A stretch of DNA of 64,000 nt, taken from positions 1 through 64,000 of the forward strand of contig CAJTLU010000017.1 of NCBI GenBank assembly GCA_910577175.1. The letters run 5' to 3'. This DNA is from an uncultured Lachnospiraceae bacterium (GTDB lineage: Bacteria > Bacillota > Clostridia > Lachnospirales > Lachnospiraceae). Below the pieces are notes generated by a model. The model worked only from the letters and a program-made list of their open reading frames with translations. It was not told the origin of the DNA and made no database searches. The translations under genes and the position numbers were made by a program. Positions 16,788-23,810 of this stretch are shown piece by piece (the first letter of the stretch is position 1; each line of letters opens with the position of its first letter).

Positions 16788-19301
16788 CTATTCCTTTTCC
16801 CAGAAGCGCTCCAACGCCCGCGGCATCGAAGACAACGTCACCGTCTCATACGGATACCATTCCCGTGGGAACAAGGAAACGTACTGTCCGCCTGCGAACC
16901 GGTCGTCCAAAAGCAGCACGGCTCCCTTATCCTCCATCGTCCGGATCACGCGTCCTGCCGCCTGCTGCACCTTATTCATTCCCGGATACAGATAGGCGCG
17001 CGCAAAGCCGCTTCCCGCTTCTCCCGTCTTTTCATCGTAATATCTGCGGAACAGCTCCCGTTCATTGCAGACAAGCGGAAGCCCCGTTCCGACAATCACC
17101 GTGCCAATCAGCCGCTCGCCTTTTAAGTCGATGCCTTCCCCGAATACGCCTCCCAGCACGCACAGACCGATACGGGTCTTTGCCGCGTCTGCCGGAAAGG
17201 CTGCCAGAAACTCCTCCCGCTCTGCCTCCGTCATATTCGGCTTCTGCGGACAGAGGACAGGCGCGCCTGCGGCAGCACATCCTTGCATAGCCCCTTCTGC
17301 CGCAATCCCTCCCGGCACAGCTTCTTCTGCTGTTTCCTCCCCGCCGAGCCTTTTTTTCAGAACCTCCGCCACGTCCTGCAGCATCCGGTAGGAGGAAAAG
17401 AACACAAAATAGTTCCCCTGCCTCGCCGCCGTAAAACTCAGGATATACTCCGCCGCCTTTTCATACATTTTCTCACCACGGTTCGCATAACGGAAATTGA
17501 CGTCGCAGCCGATGAAAAGGCACCGGCGTTCCTTCAAAAACGGGGACGGTACATAAATTGCATAGTCCTCCTCCCCGCCGCCAAGCTCCTCCATATAGTA
17601 GCGGACCGGAAGCAGCGTAGCGGAAAAGAACACGGCGCACCTTCCCTTTTTCAGCTGCTCCGCCAGCGCACGCGCCGGCTGCATGCACTGTACCCTGACG
17701 TAAAAGGAGCCGTCCTCTCCATAGGACATATAATACCGGTAATCGTCTCCCGAAAAGTCGTACATAGCAAGAAAATGCCGTGCCGCAAAGTAAAGATTCA
17801 ACACTGTCTCGCGCTCCCCTCCCGGGCGCTTTTCCTCCTTTAGATACTCCTCGCACTCCGACATAAAACGCATCAGCAAAAGTGCCAACGCCCCAAACTC
17901 CTTCTGCTCTGTAAAGGATTCACATTCCCTCTTTAAACGCAGAAGCTCCTTATTACAGGCATCAATCTGCTTTGTCAGCTTCGGGAACTGCTTTCCTATC
18001 AGCCGCTTTCCCTTTAGGAAATCCTCCTTCCAGAGCGTCGCGCTATACATCTCCCTTGCGCGTTCCGGTAGGTTGTGTGCCTCGTCAATCAAAAACACAT
18101 AGTTATTTTTCTGTTCGCCTGCAAAGAAGCGTTTCAATGCCACATTCGGGTCAAATACATAGTTATAGTCGCAGATGACCGCATCTGCCCAAAGTGTTAC
18201 ATCAAGACATAGCTCAAACGGACAGACCTGGTACTGCACGGCATAGCGCTCTATCAGTTCACGTGTCACATTTTCCTCATTTGTCAGAATCTCAAATATC
18301 GCATCGTTAACACGGTCAAAATGCCCCTTTGCCCGCGGACAGGAAAACGGATTGCACTCCGGCTTTTCTAACACACAGATTTTCTCCTTTGCAGTAAGCG
18401 TTACGGTCTTAAAGCGCAGTCCGTGCCCCGCAAGCAGGGAAAAGGTCTCCTCCGCCACGGTCCGCACGATTGTTTTTGCGGTCAGGTAAAACAGCTTTTC
18501 GGCCGTCCCCTCTCCGACTGCCTTCACAGCAGGAAACACGGTTGAAATCGTTTTCCCGACGCCGGTCGGCGCCATAGCGAACAGCTTCTTTTCCCGCAGA
18601 ATCGAACGGTACACACCGGCAGTAAAATCCTTCTGCCCCTCCCGGTAAGGGAACGGAAACGTAAGCGCCTTTGCCGAGGCATTCCGGCGCCGTTTCCATC
18701 TGCGCTCCCATGCCGCCCATTTCGCATACTCCTTTACTAACGCATCAAACCACGCCGAAAGCTCCTCTATTGTAAGCTCTTCTTCAAATCTCCTGATCTG
18801 CTCGGTCTCAAGATGACAGTAGGTAATCTGTACCCCGACGGTTCCCGCCGTTTTTTCCTTTTCCGCAAGCATATAAGCATAACACCTTGCCTGTGCCAGA
18901 TGCACACGCTCCGGCGCCTCCAGCTGCCCCACCTCCCGGTAGGTACATTTAATTTCATCTATCACAAAACTGCCATCCGCCTGCCGGATAATCCCGTCTG
19001 CTCTTCCCTCGATGACAAGCAGGAAGCTCTCCTCCCCGTCTTGCAGTGGAACGGAAACCGAAAGCGGAACCTCCGCCGTATAATCGCTTCCCATCCCCTT
19101 TTGTATCTTACGGTGCAGACGGCTCCCCTCCTGCATGACATCCGCATTCATACGCCCGGTTCCGGCATCCAGGTCCCCGGAACGCATAATAAATTCAACA
19201 AGCGTCCGCACGGATACCATTACGGTATCCGGTGCCGACGCTTCGCTTTTCTGTACTTCCTTTTCCTGTACCTCTGGCTGTTCTGCCTTCTTCCTGCCCA
19301 A
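16788..19301 (-). CDS. Cas4-like nuclease fused to XPD/DinG-type iron-sulfur helicase
   Basis: An 837-residue DNA repair-type enzyme. Residues about 28-205 form a PD-(D/E)XK nuclease: His63 in GSRLHRKI, Asp102 in EGRADGI and the VIDEIKCTY motif (Asp115, Glu116, Lys118), with Gln in HLAQARCYAYM. The helicase part has Walker A MAPTGVGKT (243-251), a DEAH box (406-409) and, between them, cysteines 309, 316, 321 and 360 spaced as in XPD-family 4Fe-4S domains. The C-terminal helicase motif VQQAAGRVIRTMEDKG is present. The TTG at 19301 has GGGGGTG upstream; ATG at codon 28 (MVSVRTLVEF) is where many relatives begin and remains possible. The neighbours are the two MutS-type ATPases. Confidence 0.88.
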   Translation of the reverse strand: MGRKKAEQPEVQEKEVQKSEASAPDTVMVSVRTLVEFIMRSGDLDAGTGRMNADVMQEGSRLHRKIQKGMGSDYTAEVPLSVSVPLQDGEESFLLVIEGRADGIIRQADGSFVIDEIKCTYREVGQLEAPERVHLAQARCYAYMLAEKEKTAGTVGVQITYCHLETEQIRRFEEELTIEELSAWFDALVKEYAKWAAWERRWKRRRNASAKALTFPFPYREGQKDFTAGVYRSILREKKLFAMAPTGVGKTISTVFPAVKAVGEGTAEKLFYLTAKTIVRTVAEETFSLLAGHGLRFKTVTLTAKEKICVLEKPECNPFSCPRAKGHFDRVNDAIFEILTNEENVTRELIERYAVQYQVCPFELCLDVTLWADAVICDYNYVFDPNVALKRFFAGEQKNNYVFLIDEAHNLPERAREMYSATLWKEDFLKGKRLIGKQFPKLTKQIDACNKELLRLKRECESFTEQKEFGALALLLMRFMSECEEYLKEEKRPGGERETVLNLYFAARHFLAMYDFSGDDYRYYMSYGEDGSFYVRVQCMQPARALAEQLKKGRCAVFFSATLLPVRYYMEELGGGEEDYAIYVPSPFLKERRCLFIGCDVNFRYANRGEKMYEKAAEYILSFTAARQGNYFVFFSSYRMLQDVAEVLKKRLGGEETAEEAVPGGIAAEGAMQGCAAAGAPVLCPQKPNMTEAEREEFLAAFPADAAKTRIGLCVLGGVFGEGIDLKGERLIGTVIVGTGLPLVCNERELFRRYYDEKTGEAGSGFARAYLYPGMNKVQQAAGRVIRTMEDKGAVLLLDDRFAGGQYVSLFPREWYPYETVTLSSMPRALERFWEKE

Positions 19302-19393
19302 ACTGTCACCCCCGATACTTCTATCTTACCATATCGGGAGCCGGGTGTCAAAAAATCAATCGTCCGAAACTATTTTTAAACTTCTTCTTCCTG

Positions 19394-20806
19394 TCACTCT
19401 GTAACAAAATCCGAAAAAGCCCTGATAAGCTCCTCCGGGAACTCAACCCGCCTGTATACCGACAGCGAATCGGTTGTATCAATCTTATAGCCGAAGTGGC
19501 TGATATCATCAAACACGCGGATAGCTACGTTTTCATTATCAGAAAAATGGCTTTCCCACAATTCAATATCAGCATCAAAAATCTGGTTGTCAAACCTGCT
19601 GTTGATAATCAGGGTTCTTATCTCCGCGTCCTTTACGCTCTTTATGGTATCAAGCTGATTGTAGGAAGCCCAGTAATAATCGCTTGCATTGTAATAGTAA
19701 GCACCCTGCGCTGTATCGTCAGCCGCAGCTTTGGCAGCCCCGGCATAGGCAAGATAGGAATCCTCGTTTGCAGAATCAATCACCGTATATTGGTCACAAG
19801 CAATATCGGCAAGATGGCGGGCAGAGCTGTTAAACAAAATCATCCCGTCAATATCACTATTGCTGGCGGCAAGCTCTGCTGCAATTTGTCCGCCGAGGCT
19901 GTGTCCAAGCAGATAAAGTCCGGATATATCTTCCTTTTTCAAAAACTCGATTGCGGCATTGCAATCGCTTCCATACTCCTGTTCCACGCCGGACGTTATC
20001 CCGAAATCAGACGCATAGTTAAAGGTTCTTTTATCCACACGGAGTGAATTGATTCCATTTTCCGCAAGCCCAAGCGCAATCTCCTCAAACGGGGTAAGGA
20101 GCCCGACCGTTTCATTGTAATCACCGGGACCGGAGCCGGCAATCAACAGTACCGCCGGATGCGGCTGATCGTCATTCCTATAGGTGTAAACTGCATTGAG
20201 CTTATGCCCGTCGTTTTCTAAAACAAAATACCGTTCCATCCTGCCGCTGCCACGGTCAATTTCAAATGTATCCTTGAAATAAACATTGCGATTAAAAGAA
20301 GATATCTTCAAATTTGAAAATGCAATTGCCAAGTCTGCGGTCAGATGCTCAAACTCCAGTTTTGCCGTATATGTGGTAATACCGTTTGCCGTGCCCGACT
20401 TCTTATCCGTCACCTTATTCAATGCTCCGCCGATATCAGAAACACTATCAAACAGATAAACAAAATCCTCCTTTCTCAAAAGAGCAGCCAGTTTGGCATC
20501 GGCATATTCATATAACTCTGCAGCCTTGTCCTGCTTCCATTTTGATATGACATATTCAAACAGCTCCTCATTTGTAGCCGGCTTCGTTTCCGCAACCGGA
20601 GTCCCTGCCCCTTCTGTCGGATTTTTTCCCGGAACCTCTGTCGGCGCTTTTGTCGGAGTTCCTGTCGGAATTTCCGTCGGAGTCCCTGTCAGGGCTTCTC
20701 CGGTAAGCCCCGGCATAACGCTGCCGGAGGGTGCATCAGAAGTATTGCAGGCAGAAACTGCAAGGAGAACTGCCGACATTCCAACAGCAATCATTTTTCT
20801 TTTCAT
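19394..20806 (-). CDS. Secreted alpha/beta-hydrolase lipoprotein
   Basis: A 470-residue exported lipoprotein. The signal peptide ends at the lipobox AVSAC (Cys20), followed by a Pro/Thr-rich linker with repeated TPTEIP/TPTKAP-like units (about 35-75). Next comes a small alpha+beta domain (about 80-195, DUF3887-like in pattern) and an alpha/beta-hydrolase with nucleophile GHSLGG, Asp in NSRFDNQ and His in DISHFGY. The substrate is unknown; similar proteins are annotated as esterases or peptidases. It starts 25 nt after the flotillin stop codon with GGGGTGATAGA as ribosome site, so it is probably the last gene of the NfeD-flotillin operon and may act at the same membrane patches. Confidence 0.85.
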   Translation of the reverse strand: MKRKMIAVGMSAVLLAVSACNTSDAPSGSVMPGLTGEALTGTPTEIPTGTPTKAPTEVPGKNPTEGAGTPVAETKPATNEELFEYVISKWKQDKAAELYEYADAKLAALLRKEDFVYLFDSVSDIGGALNKVTDKKSGTANGITTYTAKLEFEHLTADLAIAFSNLKISSFNRNVYFKDTFEIDRGSGRMERYFVLENDGHKLNAVYTYRNDDQPHPAVLLIAGSGPGDYNETVGLLTPFEEIALGLAENGINSLRVDKRTFNYASDFGITSGVEQEYGSDCNAAIEFLKKEDISGLYLLGHSLGGQIAAELAASNSDIDGMILFNSSARHLADIACDQYTVIDSANEDSYLAYAGAAKAAADDTAQGAYYYNASDYYWASYNQLDTIKSVKDAEIRTLIINSRFDNQIFDADIELWESHFSDNENVAIRVFDDISHFGYKIDTTDSLSVYRRVEFPEELIRAFSDFVTE

Positions 20807-20831
20807 TCTATCACCCCGCTTTCATAGCAGC

Positions 20832-22229
20832 CTATTCCACCTGCCCTGTTTCATCTGTGGCAGCCTCTGCTTCCTTTTCCTTTCCAAGAAAGCCCGGAAG
20901 CTCCATGCCGACCTGCTTAAAGACCTCGTTTAACGGCGGTACTGCCTGCATCATCCCGGAGAGGAAACCGGATGTTGCCGTTTTTCCGTCGCCGTTTTTG
21001 CCGCCGTCCCAGACCGTTACCTTATCAATCTTAATATTCTTAATTGCCTCTACCTGAATCTGCAGCAGCTGCTCCATCTTATCGGCAAGAATCAGCTTCA
21101 CGGCATTGTCCGCGTTACCGCCTGCGGCTTCTACGAGCTTGCGCATACCTTCTGCCTGCTTTTCCAGAATTTCCTGCGTACCACGTGCCTCCGCCGACAT
21201 TCTGGCAAAGGTTGCGTCAGCTTCACCCTGCGCCTTACGTCTTGCTACCTCTGCCTCCGCGTCCGCGGCAATCTGCGCCTGCTCCTTCGCAATCTGCGCC
21301 TTTACGATAACGTCTGCCTGCTGGGTTGCCATTTCAAGCTGCGCACGTGTCTGCTCTGCCTCCTGCTGCGCAATATAGGCCTCCTGCTTTGCCTTTGCTG
21401 CCTGCACTGCCTCTGCCGCGGTTGCAATACGGAGCGCCTCTGCTTCCTTTTCACGGCGGTTTGCCTCGGACTGCGCCACCTCAATCTTGGCGTCATTCTC
21501 ACCCTGGATAGCGCTTGCATCTGCTGCGGCTACCTGAATACGCTGATCCTTTCTTGCCATTGCCTGACCGATTTCACCGTCTCTGTCCTTCTCGGCAACA
21601 TTCTTCTTCGCGTCGTTGATTGCCTTTGCGGCAGCCTCTTTTCCGAGTGCCTCGATATAGCCGGACTCGTCTGTAATATCCGTTACGTTTACGTTAATCA
21701 GACGAAGACCGATTTTCTTTAACTCAATTTCCACGTTCTTTGATACTGCCACAAGAAACTTATCACGGTCCGTATTGATTTCCTCAATTTCCATCGTAGC
21801 AATGACAAGACGCAGCTGGCCGAAAATAATATCCTTTGCAAGCTCCTGAATCTCATTCAGCTTTAAGCCAAGCAGACGTTCTGCCGCATTCTGCATCACG
21901 CCGTCCTCGGTGGAAATGCCGACCGTAAACCTTGACGGCACATCAACACGGATATTCTGCTTAGAAAGTGCATTTCTTAAGTCTACATTTAACGAAATAG
22001 GCGTCAAGTCAAGATACTGGAACGACTGAATCACCGGCACAATAAACGCCGCACCGCCATGGATACACTTTGCGCTCCTCGGCTGCCCGTCCCTGTCCGT
22101 ACCGACCTTACCATAGATTACCATGACCTTATCTGACGGGCACTTGCGATAGCGTGATAAAATACCCGCAAAAGCCGCAAAGAAAATAAGTACCACTACA
22201 CTGACCAGAATCAGAGTGTCCATTCCCAT
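20832..22229 (-). CDS. floT: Flotillin-like membrane scaffold protein
   Basis: A 465-residue SPFH/flotillin protein of the FloT (YuaG) type, which forms oligomers in ordered membrane patches and affects signalling, secretion and envelope stress. It has an N-terminal membrane segment (about 4-22), the SPFH domain (about 25-200) and a long Glu/Ala-rich coiled coil (about 205-360) with repeated EA(E/Q) blocks, ending in an EKEAEAATDE tail. ATG 22229 follows AAGGAGGATTTAATA and is preferred over the in-frame ATG 22253, which lies in the upstream gene. It is directly downstream of an NfeD partner, matching the yuaF-yuaG pairing in Bacillus. Confidence 0.93.
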   Translation of the reverse strand: MGMDTLILVSVVVLIFFAAFAGILSRYRKCPSDKVMVIYGKVGTDRDGQPRSAKCIHGGAAFIVPVIQSFQYLDLTPISLNVDLRNALSKQNIRVDVPSRFTVGISTEDGVMQNAAERLLGLKLNEIQELAKDIIFGQLRLVIATMEIEEINTDRDKFLVAVSKNVEIELKKIGLRLINVNVTDITDESGYIEALGKEAAAKAINDAKKNVAEKDRDGEIGQAMARKDQRIQVAAADASAIQGENDAKIEVAQSEANRREKEAEALRIATAAEAVQAAKAKQEAYIAQQEAEQTRAQLEMATQQADVIVKAQIAKEQAQIAADAEAEVARRKAQGEADATFARMSAEARGTQEILEKQAEGMRKLVEAAGGNADNAVKLILADKMEQLLQIQVEAIKNIKIDKVTVWDGGKNGDGKTATSGFLSGMMQAVPPLNEVFKQVGMELPGFLGKEKEAEAATDETGQVE

Positions 22230-22249
22230 TATTAAATCCTCCTTTAATC

Positions 22250-22903
22250 TCATACTCCAGCGCTACGTTCCCTCTCCACTACAACAACATCTCCACGCAC
22301 ATCCACAATCCGGACCGTACAGCCGGTCGGGATTGCCTTCGCCTCCTCTGTAATCGCATCCAGCTCCGCAAAGCGCGAAGAGCTTTTTAGCGTTACCTTG
22401 CCTCCGTTCTCCCCGGACGGCAGAATCGTCACATAGACCTGTGCCGCTTCCCCGATTACCGATTTCAGACGGAAGGTGCCGTTTTCCGCAAGACGCGCCA
22501 TAAGCTGCAGAAGCTTTGCAACCGCATACATCATAGCCGCACCGCAGACAAAGCCGATAAGCAGTGCCGCCGCCTCGGGCATCTTTGCCTTTACGCAGAC
22601 AAGCGCCACCCAGGAAAATGTAGCCAGAAAGGCAACGGCTCCCTGCATGGTAAAAAGCTTCAGGCTTCCGAAGTCGCCGGAGCCTCCTTCTCCTATTTCC
22701 ATATCTGGAAAATCTCCCGGCTGGATGTCCTCCGGAATATCCAGGTCCAGTCCGGAAGTATCGCTGGGATTGACCCCGGCGCCACTGTCCCCGAACCCCA
22801 GAATCACCATCACTGTCTGCAAAATCAAAAGCAGCGTTGCTGGAACTGCAATACAGTAAAGAACCTTCTGCAGAATATCAAGCGATTCCCACCAAGCCTC
22901 CAT
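22250..22903 (-). CDS. NfeD-family membrane protein, partner of flotillin
   Basis: A 217-residue protein with an N-terminal membrane helix (about 12-36), an acidic outside or loop segment (about 38-78, DLDIPEDIQPGDFPDMEIGE), further membrane helices (about 80-135) and a C-terminal soluble OB-fold (about 140-217) ending RIVDVRGDVVVVERE, the usual NfeD closing strand. In Bacillus the counterpart YuaF works with FloT. It lacks the serine-protease domain of long NfeD proteins. The start ATG follows GAAGGAGGGACT. It is the first gene of an operon whose promoter carries a GTAAAT-N3-ATTTAC operator. Confidence 0.88.
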   Translation of the reverse strand: MEAWWESLDILQKVLYCIAVPATLLLILQTVMVILGFGDSGAGVNPSDTSGLDLDIPEDIQPGDFPDMEIGEGGSGDFGSLKLFTMQGAVAFLATFSWVALVCVKAKMPEAAALLIGFVCGAAMMYAVAKLLQLMARLAENGTFRLKSVIGEAAQVYVTILPSGENGGKVTLKSSSRFAELDAITEEAKAIPTGCTVRIVDVRGDVVVVERERSAGV

Positions 22904-22934
22904 AGTCCCTCCTTCTCCCCTGACAAAGCAAGAG

Positions 22935-22949
22935 GTAAATTTAATTTAC
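22935..22949. promoter_or_regulatory. Operator 1, GTAAAT-TTA-ATTTAC
   Basis: A perfect 15-bp palindrome just downstream of the minus-strand -10 box of the NfeD-flotillin operon, overlapping its transcription start. The same half-sites occur at 23072-23086 in front of the divergent XRE gene. Confidence 0.8.
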
Positions 22950-22952
22950 TAC

Positions 22953-22981
22953 ATAATATCATGTTATCAAAATATTGTCAA
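22953..22981 (-). promoter_or_regulatory. Promoter of the NfeD-flotillin-hydrolase operon
   Basis: TTGACA (22981-22976), 17-bp spacer and TATTAT (22958-22953) on the minus strand. Its -35 box is one arm of a palindrome: AATATTGTCAA (22971-22981) is mirrored by TTGACAATATT (22988-22998), and the arms extend to 13 bp (22969-23000). Confidence 0.8.
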
Positions 22982-23040
22982 TGGCATTTGACAATATTTT
23001 TCCTTTTTACGGTATTTTCCATATTTTCTTTTTTGAATAC

Positions 23041-23086
23041 TTGCATTTCTTACTTTTTATGATATAATAGAGTAAATTATATTTAC
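23041..23086 (+). promoter_or_regulatory. XRE-gene promoter with operator 2
   Basis: TTGCAT (23041-23046) and TATAAT (23063-23068) are 16 bp apart. The perfect palindrome GTAAAT-TAT-ATTTAC (23072-23086) covers the start-site region, 15 bp before the ATG. It mirrors operator 1, which suggests that one regulator controls both divergent units. Confidence 0.8.
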
Positions 23087-23101
23087 TTTCAAGGAGGTAC
23101 T

Positions 23102-23689
23102 ATGAATCCTAAACTTCTCGGACAGCGCATTAAAGAAGCGCGCCTTGCTAAAAAAATGACCCAGAATGAAGTAGTAGGGACATTCATTACAAGAAATATG
23201 CTGAGCCAGATTGAAAGCGGCAGTGCGGTCCCTTCCATGAAGACCCTGACTTACCTCGCCGGAGTTTTAGGGCTTCCTCCTGCTGCCTTGCTGCAGGAGG
23301 ACACGCCGGAGGCGCCGGAACAGACGTCCTGCGGCAGTACGGAGGACGAAGCGTTTCTTTCCCCTGCCTCCTCAGACCCTTTCATCTTTTTTGAGGCAAA
23401 AAAAGCTTACCTTGCCGAAGACGATGCCAGAGCCTATGACCTGCTCGCCTCACTTCCGCCAGACTCCCCGCTTGCGGATGAAGCTGCGGCTCTTTCTGCT
23501 AAGACCGCGCTGCGGCTCGCCGCCTCCCTGTGCGCCGAAGGTAACTATGAAAAAGCACTGGAACTGGCAAAAAGCGCAGAAGCCTCCGCTTCCAAGGGCA
23601 TGTATGCTTCCCTGGAGCTAAAGTCCCAGGCACTTCTTCTCCTGTCTGACACTGCAGCAAAGCTGGCAAATACCAGCAGAAACGCCTAA
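23102..23689 (+). CDS. XRE-family regulator next to the flotillin operon
   Basis: A 195-residue regulator. The N-terminal Cro/CI-type helix-turn-helix spans about residues 6-60 (LGQRIKEARLAKKMTQNEV, then MLSQIESGSAVPSMKTL). The rest is helical with Ala/Leu-rich repeats (about 95-190) resembling TPR packing. This layout is seen in sensor-type XRE regulators that bind a peptide or partner protein. The start ATG follows AAGGAGGTACT. It is transcribed divergently from nfeD-floT, and a matched palindrome lies over each start site, so autoregulation plus control of the flotillin operon is the simplest reading. The inducing signal is unknown. Confidence 0.87.
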   Translation: MNPKLLGQRIKEARLAKKMTQNEVVGTFITRNMLSQIESGSAVPSMKTLTYLAGVLGLPPAALLQEDTPEAPEQTSCGSTEDEAFLSPASSDPFIFFEAKKAYLAEDDARAYDLLASLPPDSPLADEAAALSAKTALRLAASLCAEGNYEKALELAKSAEASASKGMYASLELKSQALLLLSDTAAKLANTSRNA

Positions 23690-23724
23690 GGCGTCTGCCA
23701 GATCTGATTCTTGGCAGACGCCTT
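23688..23724. terminator. Strong terminator between XRE gene and ABC transporter gene
   Basis: AAGGCGTCTGCCA and TGGCAGACGCCTT form a perfect 13-bp stem with an 11-nt loop, followed on the plus strand by TCTATTTGCTCTTTTTT. The stem starts in the XRE stop codon. The two genes converge, and it may serve both strands. Confidence 0.9.
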
Positions 23725-23810
23725 TCTATTTGCTCTTTTTTCTCTTGTTTTCCCACACCTCCAGCCTTGTTTTTCACAAGCCGTTTCTTCCAGGACTTCC
23801 TGCCCGTCCC

